From NCBI RefSeq assembly GCF_017308975.1, contig NZ_JADWPD010000001.1, forward strand, positions 473,612 to 537,611: 64,000 bases of DNA, read 5' to 3'. This DNA comes from Amycolatopsis sp. MtRt-6 (lineage in GTDB: Bacteria; Actinomycetota; Actinomycetes; Mycobacteriales; Pseudonocardiaceae). Shown in pieces: positions 44,380 through 52,622 of this stretch. Each line of letters begins with the position of its first letter. Position 1 is the stretch's first letter. The translations under genes were made by a program, and so were the position numbers. The notes below the pieces were generated by a model that saw only the letters and a program-made list of their open reading frames with translations, ran no database searches and was not told the origin of the DNA.

Positions 44380-45027
44380 CGGCTTCCAGACCGCGCCTTC
44401 GATGAGGTCGTTGAAGCCCAGCCAGACGAGGTTCATCAGCCAGGAAGCCAGCACGCCGTCCGAGATGTCGGGGTGGTCGAGGGCCCAGTCGGCCAGCGAC
44501 TCGGCCCCTCCGACGAGGGACGCGGCCAGGCCTTCGCCGGAGAATTCGGCCTGCTCCCCGACGCCCTTGCGGGTGCCGGCCGAGACGACGAGCGCGGCGA
44601 CCAGTTGGATCGCGCGTGCCCGCATGTCGGTGATCTCGGCGGCGAAGGCCCCGCCGACGGTGAGGGCCTGGCGGTGCAGGACCGTCCAGGACTCGCGGTA
44701 CTCGGCGACGAAGCGGTAGAAGGACCGCAGGCCGTGCCAGAGCTGCATGTCCGGTGGCAGGTCGGGCTGCACGCCGGCCTGGATGGCCTCGAGCAGGCGC
44801 GTCGCCTCGCGGCGGATGCACGCGCCGAAGAGGTCCTCTTTGGAGCCGAGGTAGGTGTAGATCATCGGCTTCGAGACGCCGGCGACGTCGGAGATCTCGT
44901 CCATCGACGCGGCGTGGTAGCCGTGGCGCGAGAAGACCTGGACGGCCGCGTCCAGGATCTGCCGCTCACGCACCGCACGCGGCAGCCGCCTGGCCCGTTC
45001 GGGCGGACGCTGATCTTCCTCTGACAC
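44371..45027 (-). CDS. TetR-family regulator of the thiolase/fabG4-htdX genes (predicted)
   Basis: 218 residues. The helix-turn-helix (about 17-62, AVQVFSRHGYHAAS, SKPMIYTYLGSKEDLF) and TetR ligand domain are complete. GGAGG is near the ATG. The promoter carries the same half-sites as the divergent thiolase/fabG4 promoter, so it probably represses itself and that lipid operon, released by an acyl-CoA ligand (inference from position and shared operator). Confidence 0.92.
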   Translation of the reverse strand: MSEEDQRPPERARRLPRAVRERQILDAAVQVFSRHGYHAASMDEISDVAGVSKPMIYTYLGSKEDLFGACIRREATRLLEAIQAGVQPDLPPDMQLWHGLRSFYRFVAEYRESWTVLHRQALTVGGAFAAEITDMRARAIQLVAALVVSAGTRKGVGEQAEFSGEGLAASLVGGAESLADWALDHPDISDGVLASWLMNLVWLGFNDLIEGAVWKPSE

Positions 45028-45104
45028 GCTGGACCTCCTTGTTGCTGCCCGGAGACGGTACCGGCAGCGGACCCGTCAGGGTGATTTCGGCACGCTTGCC
45101 CGCC

Positions 45105-45122
45105 TACCTACTGGCAAGTAGT
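45105..45122. promoter_or_regulatory. Second operator of the same TetR
   Basis: CCTACT-GGCA-AGTAGT lies in the 126-base gap between the TetR ATG and the divergent SCP2-domain gene. The half-sites match those at 42145-42166. Position allows control of both the regulator and the SCP2 pair. Confidence 0.8.
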
Positions 45123-45153
45123 ATTACTCTTGGGTAACTGGAGAGGGGTGACC

Positions 45154-45816
45154 ATGGCCGAAAACGCCGGGATGACCAGCGCCGATCGGATCGCGGACCT
45201 CCGTGGAGCGGCGCTGCTCGACGCACTGGAGCGGCTCGACCCGCTGGGCCCGGAGGCCCACGCCCTCGACGTCAACGTGCTCGCCGAAGCGGTCGACCCG
45301 GCCGAGCTCCGCAAGGACGACTTCAGGCGGTTCTTGAAGGCACTGCTCACGCTGGCTTCGCGTGCTCCGGCGTTCGACCTGAGCAAGGTGGAGCCGGCCC
45401 GTTTCGCGTCCCTGGTGGCCTCGGCGTCGCGCGCACAGCTGGAGAGCGTCGTCGCGGACAGGTCGTTGAGGGAGCGCGTGCTGGACGAGATCTTCGCCCG
45501 CATGGGCGCCCACATCAGACCGGACCGAGCCCGCGACCTGCAGGCAGTGGTCCACTGGCGCCTGTCGGGAGGGACGGGAGAAGGAGGCTTCGACCGCTAC
45601 GAGACGGCAATCGCCCACGGCTCGTGCACGGTCAGCCGCGAGATGCACTCCCCAGCGCGAGTGACCATCACCATCGCCCCGGCCGACTTCTTCCGGCTCA
45701 TAACGCACCAGGCAACACCGGCGGTGTTGTTCGTCACGGGAAGAATCAAGGTCAAAGGTGATTTGGCCTTCGCGGCCGGCCTGATCGGTTTCTTCGACCT
45801 ACCGAAGCCCGTATAG
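45154..45816 (+). CDS. SCP2 sterol-carrier-like domain protein (first of two)
   Basis: 220 residues. An N-terminal helical region (about 10-105) precedes an SCP2-like lipid-binding domain (about 110-215, ITIAPADFFRLIT and VTGRIKVKGDL). It may bind acyl-CoAs or other lipids for the neighbouring FadA2/FabG4/HtdX enzymes. The ATG has GAGAGG seven bases upstream. The neighbouring gene is a clear paralogue. No membrane segment. Confidence 0.82.
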   Translation: MAENAGMTSADRIADLRGAALLDALERLDPLGPEAHALDVNVLAEAVDPAELRKDDFRRFLKALLTLASRAPAFDLSKVEPARFASLVASASRAQLESVVADRSLRERVLDEIFARMGAHIRPDRARDLQAVVHWRLSGGTGEGGFDRYETAIAHGSCTVSREMHSPARVTITIAPADFFRLITHQATPAVLFVTGRIKVKGDLAFAAGLIGFFDLPKPV

Positions 45817-45823
45817 TCCGCCC

Positions 45824-46435
45824 GTGCCCCGAAACGCGAAATGGCGTCTCCACCGCCCCCACCGTGCCCGTGGCGGCCACGTGGTGAACGCGTTCGCGGA
45901 GAAGCTGGCCATCGATCGCCTGACGCCTCCGCAGTTCGTCCAGGTGCTGGAAACCCTGCACATGCTGGGCTCCGCGGGCGCCGGCATCGAGCTGAGCTCC
46001 CTGTCGACGGACGTCCTGGTCGACGTGGTCCGCAGGGCATCCCGCGAACAGCTGAAGGCAATTGCTTCTCATTCAGAGTTGCGCGCGGTGTTCCTGGACG
46101 AGATTTTCCGCCGAATGTCGGAGCATTTCTCGCCGGTTCGCGCACGGCACGTCGATTTCGTGGTTTCCTGGCGCTTTTCGGAAGGCTCGGGCGAGGACGG
46201 TTTCGACCGCTTCCAGACGGTGATCGAAGACGGGGTGTGCGTGTCGTCGACAGACCTGTCCCGCACCCCGGACACGACGATCACGCTGTCGGTGGACGAC
46301 TTCATCCGGATGGCCACGGGCAACGCCGCGGTGGCAGCGATGTTCGTGACGGGCCGGGTGAAGGTGAAGGGCGAGTACGCGCCGGCGGTGCGCTTCTCGA
46401 GTTACTTCGACATCCCCAAGCCATCCGTGGACTAG
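45824..46435 (+). CDS. SCP2 sterol-carrier-like domain protein (second of two)
   Basis: 203 residues, paralogous to the preceding protein along most of its length (FLDEIFRRM, GFDRFQTVI, FVTGRVKVKGEY, ending DIPKP). It starts with GTG; TATAGT ends six bases before it, overlapping the previous stop, so it seems to have its own leaderless promoter. Presumed lipid-binding; possibly a heterodimer with its paralogue (inference). Confidence 0.82.
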   Translation: MPRNAKWRLHRPHRARGGHVVNAFAEKLAIDRLTPPQFVQVLETLHMLGSAGAGIELSSLSTDVLVDVVRRASREQLKAIASHSELRAVFLDEIFRRMSEHFSPVRARHVDFVVSWRFSEGSGEDGFDRFQTVIEDGVCVSSTDLSRTPDTTITLSVDDFIRMATGNAAVAAMFVTGRVKVKGEYAPAVRFSSYFDIPKPSVD

Positions 46436-46488
46436 CTGTCGCAGCCCGGTGACACCAAACTGTCGGTGCCCACCTTTAGGGTGGCTTC

Positions 46489-47427
46489 ATGAGTAGCCCT
46501 GGTGAAGCCGAGAAGTTTCCGTTGGGGGAGATCCCCGGAGTGACCGTGGGGATGATCTTCGTGGACCGCGGTGCGCTGGCAGCTGCTGGTGTCCACCGGG
46601 AACGACAGGCCGGCATCACGGGAACGGCTGCTCGCGGCGCTGAGTCGATCGTCTTGTCCGGCGGTTATGCCGACATCGACGAGGGCGAAACCATCGTTTA
46701 TACCGGGCACGGTGGTCAGAACGCTGGGAAGCAGGTGGAGAACCAGAATTTTCTGGACCGTGGTAACGCGGCGCTCAAGACCAGCATGATCAAGATGACG
46801 CCGGTCCGAGTGATTCGCGGCCGCGGCAAGACCAAGGCGCGCAACGCTCACATTCACAACCCGCCGCCGAGTGGCTACCGCTACGACGGATTGTACTTCG
46901 TTGACGACTGCTACTACGAGGAGGTGAAGGGTCTCCGACTCTGTCGTTTCAGGCTTTCCAAGGCTTCGCAGGTTGATGTGATCGCGACTCCTCTGAACAC
47001 TCTCCTGGAGTCGGAGGAATGGCACAGCGACTTGCCGGCTGGGAACAAGAATCCTGGTAAACGGGCGTTCGAGGGTTCACGTGTTGTTCGTTCGGTCCAG
47101 TTGGCCAACGAGGTGAAGGCACTGCACGACCACACTTGCCAAGCGTGTGGCAACCGGCTCGAGGTGAGTGGTCGCGGGTATGCAGAGGGCGCTCATATCC
47201 GGGCGCTCAGCGGTGGGCACGACGGTCCCGACGAGCCCGACAACATGCTATGCCTGTGCCCCAATTGCCATGTCTTGTTCGACTATGGTGCGTTGATCGT
47301 GGAGAAAGACTATTCGGTCTTTCGGAACGGCCAGCTAATCGGCAAACTGCGTACGAATCCGAAGCACCCGATCCGAGACGAGCACCTGGAGTACCACCGC
47401 CAAAGGTATGCCGACCAGGTGAGCTAG
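46489..47427 (+). CDS. SRA (YDG)-HNH modification-dependent restriction endonuclease
   Basis: 312 residues. The N-terminal SRA domain (about 12-160) has GYRYDGLY, which in SRA proteins flips out and reads 5-methyl or 5-hydroxymethylcytosine. A C-terminal HNH nuclease (about 215-265) has the zinc-type C-x2-C pairs CQACGN and CPNCH, with AHIRAL (the catalytic His) between. Such type IV enzymes cut modified phage or foreign DNA. TAGGGT is six bases before the ATG. GC is visibly lower than in neighbours, suggesting horizontal acquisition. The stop interlocks with fxsA (CTAG). Confidence 0.9.
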   Translation: MSSPGEAEKFPLGEIPGVTVGMIFVDRGALAAAGVHRERQAGITGTAARGAESIVLSGGYADIDEGETIVYTGHGGQNAGKQVENQNFLDRGNAALKTSMIKMTPVRVIRGRGKTKARNAHIHNPPPSGYRYDGLYFVDDCYYEEVKGLRLCRFRLSKASQVDVIATPLNTLLESEEWHSDLPAGNKNPGKRAFEGSRVVRSVQLANEVKALHDHTCQACGNRLEVSGRGYAEGAHIRALSGGHDGPDEPDNMLCLCPNCHVLFDYGALIVEKDYSVFRNGQLIGKLRTNPKHPIRDEHLEYHRQRYADQVS

Positions 47428-47909
47428 CCCTCGATGACGCGCCCCTCGATCACGGTCGGCTGGTGGTCGTCGCGGCGACGCTGCTCCGACGACGACGACG
47501 GCGGCACCACCTCGCTGTCCACCACCATCACCGGCCCCCGGCGCTGATTGGCGAACCGCACCGCTCGCTTCTCCATCCGCCGCAACCACAGCCGGCGCGC
47601 CACCGCGCGTGACGGCGGCAGGATCAACAGCAACCCCAGGACGTCCGAAACGAACCCGGGCACCAGGATCAGCACCCCGCCCAGCCCGACCAGCATCCCG
47701 TCGGTGAGTTCCTTCTCCGCCGGGCGCCCCGAGCGGGCTGCGGCTGTGAACGCCCTCATGGCCTTGGCGCCCTCGCGGCGGGCCAGCCACGAGCCGATGA
47801 ACGCGCCCGCCAGGAGGAGGCCCAGCGTGCCGAACACACCTACAGCCGAGCCCACCGCCCAGATTGCGGCGATCTCGGCGAAGACGTAAAGCAGGAACGC
47901 GACAGCCAT
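47424..47909 (-). CDS. fxsA: FxsA-family membrane protein
   Basis: 161 residues with the FxsA domain (about 1-125): a three- to four-helix membrane protein with WLARREGAKAMRAF and GLLLILPPSRAVAR. FxsA of E. coli suppresses F exclusion of phage T7; its bacterial role is unclear. A cytosolic tail is Ser- and Arg-rich. The ATG MAVAFLLYVF is preferred to the longer frame. It converges with the SRA-HNH gene and is divergent from the membrane protein downstream. Confidence 0.88.
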   Translation of the reverse strand: MAVAFLLYVFAEIAAIWAVGSAVGVFGTLGLLLAGAFIGSWLARREGAKAMRAFTAAARSGRPAEKELTDGMLVGLGGVLILVPGFVSDVLGLLLILPPSRAVARRLWLRRMEKRAVRFANQRRGPVMVVDSEVVPPSSSSEQRRRDDHQPTVIEGRVIEG

Positions 47910-47977
47910 ACCCGGACAACGAACGACCTGTCCGTTTTGCTCCCGGGCCCCCGCGACGGCGACTAGGGTCACCCCAC

Positions 47978-49267
47978 GTGTCCGACTGGCTCCGCTGGCT
48001 CCTGATCGCGTTTTGCCTGCTCCTCGCCTTGATCGTCGTGGGGCAGGGCCGCCGCCGGCACAAGGTCGTGCGGCGAGTTCGAAGAAAACGAGCCCGGTCC
48101 CAGCAGAAGATGGCCGTCTCCGTGCTCGGCTGGCTCGTCGTCGCCCTCGTCGTTGCCGGCGCCACCGGTGGCAGCCTGCTGTGGTTCCTCGGCTGGCCGC
48201 GCCTGCCGAGCGCCCAGGCCTTCGACGTCGGCCAGCTGCTCGACCTGCTCAAGATCGCCCTCTCCGTCGTCGCCGGGTTCGGTGGTGTGGTGCTGCTCGC
48301 CGTCAACTTCCGGAAGCAGCGGGTGGCCGAGGACGAACATGCCCTCGCCGTTCAGCGGGCCGATCGTGAAGTCGTGCAAAAGTTCAACGAACGCTTCGGC
48401 AGCGCCGCCGAGCAGCTCGCCAACGAGAGTCCCGCCGTCCGGCTCGCCGGCGTCTACGCGATGGCCGGCCTCGCCGACGACTGGGCCGACAAGCGCCAGG
48501 TCTGCGTCGACGTCCTGTGCGGCTACCTCCGCATCACGCGCGAAGGCGACGGCGAGACGGAGGTGCGCGAAGCGATCCTGCGCATGGTGCGCGACCACAC
48601 CAGGGCGTCGGCGAAGATCTCGTGGTCCGCCCTCGACTTCGACTTCACCGGCGTCACCCTGGAGAACGCCGACTTCGCGCGGCTGGAGTTCCGCGGCGAG
48701 GTGCTGTTCGACGGGGCGGAGTTCGTGGGCGGGCTCGCGTCCTTCGCGGGCGCTGAATTCGGGAAGCTGCTCAGCTTCCACGGCACCCGCTTCGCCGCGG
48801 CCGAGACGACCTTCGCCGGGGCCACCTTCGCCAGGGGGAAGGCCGAATTCGTCGGCGCGGAGTTCGCCGGCGACAAGACGAACTTCGCCGACGCGCTCTT
48901 CCAGTCCTCGTCGGTGGCCTTCTTCCGCTGCCGGTTCACCGCGCCCGTGGCCGACTTCTCGCAGCTCGACTTCCTCTTCGGCCGGGTGGTGTTCGACCGC
49001 TGCGGCTTCGCGGACCTGGAGCTCGACTTCTCGAGCAGGTTCGGCTACGGAACCGAGGGCATGCTCCTGACCGCCGAGAACTGCCGGTTCGAGCGGTGCC
49101 GCCTGGAGCTGAGCCGGGTTGCCGGGCGGATCCGGTTCCTCGACTGCGTCCTCGACACCGTGACCGTCGTCGATCGGGACGACGAACAAGTCGTACTCCC
49201 GTGGCGCCGGGTGGAGCTGCGCGGCGGCACCCTGGTGCCGCCCCACCTCAGCGCGGCGAAGTCCTGA
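47978..49267 (+). CDS. Membrane protein with pentapeptide-like repeats
   Basis: 429 residues. Three N-terminal helices (about 4-20, 46-68 and 87-107) precede a cytosolic coiled coil. A repeat domain of F-x-x-A-x-F units then forms a beta-helix (about 228-345, for example FAGAEF, FVGAEF, FADALF), followed by a less regular tail. The GTG start has TAGGGT eight bases upstream. The pentapeptide fold may mimic DNA or bind a partner at the membrane; the role is unknown. Its stop directly abuts the next gene's stop. Confidence 0.78.
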   Translation: MSDWLRWLLIAFCLLLALIVVGQGRRRHKVVRRVRRKRARSQQKMAVSVLGWLVVALVVAGATGGSLLWFLGWPRLPSAQAFDVGQLLDLLKIALSVVAGFGGVVLLAVNFRKQRVAEDEHALAVQRADREVVQKFNERFGSAAEQLANESPAVRLAGVYAMAGLADDWADKRQVCVDVLCGYLRITREGDGETEVREAILRMVRDHTRASAKISWSALDFDFTGVTLENADFARLEFRGEVLFDGAEFVGGLASFAGAEFGKLLSFHGTRFAAAETTFAGATFARGKAEFVGAEFAGDKTNFADALFQSSSVAFFRCRFTAPVADFSQLDFLFGRVVFDRCGFADLELDFSSRFGYGTEGMLLTAENCRFERCRLELSRVAGRIRFLDCVLDTVTVVDRDDEQVVLPWRRVELRGGTLVPPHLSAAKS

Positions 49268-49852
49268 TCACCGATCGCAGAACTCCGGCAGGGCGCTGTC
49301 CACCAGCTCGATGTCCTTCAGCGAGCCCACCTCGACCTCCTGCCGCACCGTGCCGGAGCGGACCGTCAGGAACAGCCGCCACGGGATGCGTGTCGCCGGC
49401 TTCGCGGGTGGGCAGCTCACGTGGAACCGGACCACGAACTTGATCTTGTGGCCGGCCGGGGCGGTGACCGGCAGCGGGATCAGCTTGGGCGGCGTGAACC
49501 AGTAGCCCTCGGTGAACCACCCGAGCGGCAGCTGCCCGGACTCCTTGACGCTCAGCCCGGCCGGCACCTCCGCCCGCACCGACTCGATCACCACGTCGGT
49601 GTCCTCGTCGTTGTCCAGGACCTGCGCGAACTGCAGGCCCGCGGCCCCGGTGCTCGAGTGGTTCTCGGTCTCCCCGGTCAGCGGCTGCCAGCCCGGTTCG
49701 CCCGGGCCCGGCTCCCACGCCAGCACGACGACCGTCGCCGCGAGGGCCACGACCACGAGTGCGGCGACCAGCAGCCGCCGCCGCGTCCAGAACCTCGGAC
49801 GCAGCGGCGGCAGCACTACCGGTGGCGCAGGTTCGAACTCGAACTCCCCCAT
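49268..49852 (-). CDS. Membrane-anchored hypothetical protein
   Basis: 194 residues. A short Pro-rich cytosolic N-terminus, one helix (about 28-46, RLLVAALVVVALAATVVV) and an extracellular domain of about 145 residues ending in CDR. Two Cys residues (CPPAKP and the last FCDR) could pair. Not recognised. TAGGGT lies exactly six bases before the ATG (leaderless). Confidence 0.72.
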   Translation of the reverse strand: MGEFEFEPAPPVVLPPLRPRFWTRRRLLVAALVVVALAATVVVLAWEPGPGEPGWQPLTGETENHSSTGAAGLQFAQVLDNDEDTDVVIESVRAEVPAGLSVKESGQLPLGWFTEGYWFTPPKLIPLPVTAPAGHKIKFVVRFHVSCPPAKPATRIPWRLFLTVRSGTVRQEVEVGSLKDIELVDSALPEFCDR

Positions 49853-49897
49853 AGCCGGACCCTAGCCGCGTCGGCCCGGCCGCGGAGGCGGAATGCG

Positions 49898-51868
49898 CTA
49901 GCTCGGCACCTCGTCCAGGTACGCCCGTGCCTGCAGCGTGAACAGCTCGGCGTACCCCGCCTTCGCCGCCATCAGCTCCTCGTGCGTGCCGTACTCCGCG
50001 ACCTTCCCGTGGTCCAGCAGCAGGATCCGCTCCGCCTGCCGCACCGTCGAGAACCGGTGCGAGATGTACAACGTGGTCCGCCCCTCGGACAACGACCGCA
50101 GCCGCGAGAACAGGTCGTGCTCGGCCTGCGCGTCCAGCGCCGACGTCGGCTCGTCGAGGATCAACAGCGGTGCCTCGCGCTGGAACGCCCTGGCCAGCGC
50201 GATCTTCTGCCACTCACCGCCGGACAGTGAGACGCCTTGGTCGAACCAGCGCCCCAACGGGCTGTCGTAACCGGACGGCAGCCGCTCGATGCGCTCGTCC
50301 GCTCCTGCCCTGCGGGCCGATTCCTCGATGTGCGGCCGGTCCTCCAGCCGCGCGAGGTCGCCGAGGCCGATGTTCTCCGCCGCCGTTCCCTGGTACGTCA
50401 CGTAGTCCTGGAACATCGCGCTGATCCGCGTGCGCAGCTCGACCGGGTCGTACTCGCGGATGTCCACGCCGTCGAGCAGGATGCGGCCCGCTGTCGGGTC
50501 GTAGAGCCGGCAAAGCAGCTTGAACAGCGTCGACTTGCCCGCGCCGTTGCGGCCCACCACCGCCACCGTCTCGCCGGGCCGGATCTCGAAGCTGACGTTC
50601 TCCAGCGCCGGCTCGTCCGAACCTGGGTACGCGAACGTCACCGAGTCGAACTCGATGTGCCCGGCCACGACCGAAGGAAACGGCCGGGGCGCGGCGGGCG
50701 CGGTGATCTCCGGCTTCGTGTCCAGGAACCGGTACAGCGTGTCGAGGTACAGGTTGTTCTCGTACATCCCCGAAAACGCCGTGAACAGCCCGGACACCGA
50801 CGTCTGCACGGACGTCGCCGCGGCGGTGTACAGCGCCAGGTCGCCGAGCGTGAGCCGGCCGCCGACCGCCTCCAGGGCGATGTACAGCGCGATCGCCGAG
50901 CCCGCGAGCGTGCTCAGCAACCCCCAGGCCGTCGAGCTGATGTTGCGGTTGATCGTCAGCTTCCGCTGCCGCTCGTACGAGACGACGCCCAGCCGGCGGA
51001 AGCGGTCGACGAAGTACGGGCCGAGCCCGAACAGCTTCGTCTCCTTGGCGTAGGTGTCCGTGGTGACCAGCGACGACAGGTAGTCCATCCGCCGCTTGAT
51101 CGGCGACATCAGGAACGTCAGCCAGAAGGCGCGTGAGCCGTACTTGGACTGCGAGATGAACGCCGGGATCGGCGCCACCAGCGCGACCAGGGCCAGCAGC
51201 GGGCTGATCGCGACGAGCAGCGCGATCATGCTGCCGAAGGTGATCAACGTCCGCACGAGCCCCAGCGCGGAGTTCATCATCGACAGCGGCCGCGTCGGCG
51301 CCTCCTGCGCGGCTTGGCGCAGCATGTCGTAGGACGCGGACCCCTCGAAGTACGCCAGGTGCAGCTCGCTCGCGTGCGCCATGACCTGGTGGCGGATGGT
51401 CAGCGTCATGCGTTCCTGCAGCAGCGACTGCGCGATCGACGTCAGCGCGCTGCTGATCGCGGTCGCGGCGAGCACGCCGAACTGGAACAGCGCGACGTTG
51501 ACGATGTCGCCGGTGGTGCCCTTGCCCTGGATCGCCGCGACGACGGCGTCGAGCAGCAGCTTCGCGACGTACGCGGTCACGGTCGGCAGGAGCCCCGAGA
51601 GCAGCGTGATCAGCGCCAGGAGGATCGTCAGGACCGGGCTGGCCTGCCATGTCAGCTTCACGACCTTCGGCAGGCCGCGGACCGTGCCCGCGATGGACGT
51701 CTTCGCGCGCTTCAGCCGGGAGCGCAGGTCCTTCGGCTGGTCGTCCTGCTTCGGTTCGGGAATGTCGACGGGCCCGGTGAGCCCGCTCTCCGGCACCGAC
51801 ACGGCGTGCCGGCGCCGGCCGCGCCGGGCCAGCATGAACTCCATGCCGCCCCCACCGCCCGGGATCAC
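49898..51868 (-). CDS. ABC exporter, fused permease-ATPase
   Basis: 656 residues. A cytosolic N-terminal part (about 1-75) and six membrane helices (about 80-380) precede the ATPase domain (about 405-645). Walker A is VGRNGAGKSTLFK, the signature SLSGGEWQKIALARA and Walker B LLILDEPTSALD. Half-transporters of this type export lipids, peptides or drugs. GTG at the TetR stop (GTGA) with GGAGG four bases upstream is preferred; the ATG eight codons later is the alternative. It is coupled to its TetR regulator. Confidence 0.9.
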   Translation of the reverse strand: MIPGGGGGMEFMLARRGRRRHAVSVPESGLTGPVDIPEPKQDDQPKDLRSRLKRAKTSIAGTVRGLPKVVKLTWQASPVLTILLALITLLSGLLPTVTAYVAKLLLDAVVAAIQGKGTTGDIVNVALFQFGVLAATAISSALTSIAQSLLQERMTLTIRHQVMAHASELHLAYFEGSASYDMLRQAAQEAPTRPLSMMNSALGLVRTLITFGSMIALLVAISPLLALVALVAPIPAFISQSKYGSRAFWLTFLMSPIKRRMDYLSSLVTTDTYAKETKLFGLGPYFVDRFRRLGVVSYERQRKLTINRNISSTAWGLLSTLAGSAIALYIALEAVGGRLTLGDLALYTAAATSVQTSVSGLFTAFSGMYENNLYLDTLYRFLDTKPEITAPAAPRPFPSVVAGHIEFDSVTFAYPGSDEPALENVSFEIRPGETVAVVGRNGAGKSTLFKLLCRLYDPTAGRILLDGVDIREYDPVELRTRISAMFQDYVTYQGTAAENIGLGDLARLEDRPHIEESARRAGADERIERLPSGYDSPLGRWFDQGVSLSGGEWQKIALARAFQREAPLLILDEPTSALDAQAEHDLFSRLRSLSEGRTTLYISHRFSTVRQAERILLLDHGKVAEYGTHEELMAAKAGYAELFTLQARAYLDEVPS

Positions 51869-52494
51869 GGGGCCTCCACGGCGCCGTGCAGGAAGACGTC
51901 GACCACCTGGCGCGTGGTGGGCGCGTCGCTGTCCGCCGCCATCGGGCGGCCGCCGAAGAGCAGGGACAGGAACAGCGAGGCGAGCTGCTCGGGCGGCAGC
52001 CGCAGCCGGTCCTGCTCGGGCGTGAACAGCTCGGCGATCGCCCCGCGCATGGCGGCCATCGACTCGCGCCGGCTGCCCTTCCAGCTGGCGCGCCGGTCCT
52101 TGAGGCGCTGCTCGGGGTCGCGCAGCTTGTGGCGCCCGGACGCGTGCAGGGCGCCCATCAGCGCACCCATCCGCTCGAGGTGGGCGCCGAGTGCTTCGGC
52201 GGCCTCGACGAGCCGGTCTTCCAGCGGCTGGTCGAGCGGGATGTCGGCGATCGCGTCGAGGGCGTGGTCGGGCTTCAGCGCCTCGGCGGTGCAGGTGTCG
52301 AAGAGCTCTTCCTTGTCCTTGAACGCGCGGAAGATGGTGCCCTCGCCGATGCCGGCGGCACGGGCGATCTGGCTGGTCGTGACGTTGGTGCCGTGCTCCA
52401 TCATGAGCGGCAGCACCGCGTGCACGATCATGGCGCGCCGGGCTTCGACGCTCATGCCCGGTGCTCGTCGCCGGGTTTCGGGTGCTGGTGTCAT
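51865..52494 (-). CDS. TetR-family regulator of the ABC exporter
   Basis: 209 residues from the ATG MTPAPETRRRAPG. The helix-turn-helix (about 18-62, GTNVTTSQIARAAGIGEGTIFRAF) and C-terminal ligand domain are present. A longer start would overlap the operator. The stop overlaps the exporter start, so the operon is regulator then exporter, likely autoregulated and induced by the transported compound. Confidence 0.92.
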   Translation of the reverse strand: MTPAPETRRRAPGMSVEARRAMIVHAVLPLMMEHGTNVTTSQIARAAGIGEGTIFRAFKDKEELFDTCTAEALKPDHALDAIADIPLDQPLEDRLVEAAEALGAHLERMGALMGALHASGRHKLRDPEQRLKDRRASWKGSRRESMAAMRGAIAELFTPEQDRLRLPPEQLASLFLSLLFGGRPMAADSDAPTTRQVVDVFLHGAVEAP

Positions 52495-52507
52495 GCGACC
52501 AGTGTGC

Positions 52508-52525
52508 GGAGTGAGCACTCACTCC
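52508..52525. promoter_or_regulatory. TetR operator of the exporter operon
   Basis: An 18-bp inverted repeat: arms GGAGTGAG/CTCACTCC around CA (core GTGAGCACTCAC). A minus-strand -35 TTGACG lies immediately upstream, so repressor binding would cover the spacer. It ends 14 bases before the ATG. Confidence 0.85.
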
Positions 52526-52622
52526 GTCAACCGCCCAAGCTCGGTCACGGTCCGTGAGAGGTCGTAACGGACCTGGTCATCCCCTCGACTTCAGAGCAGG
52601 CAACCGACAGAGGAGAGTGTCC

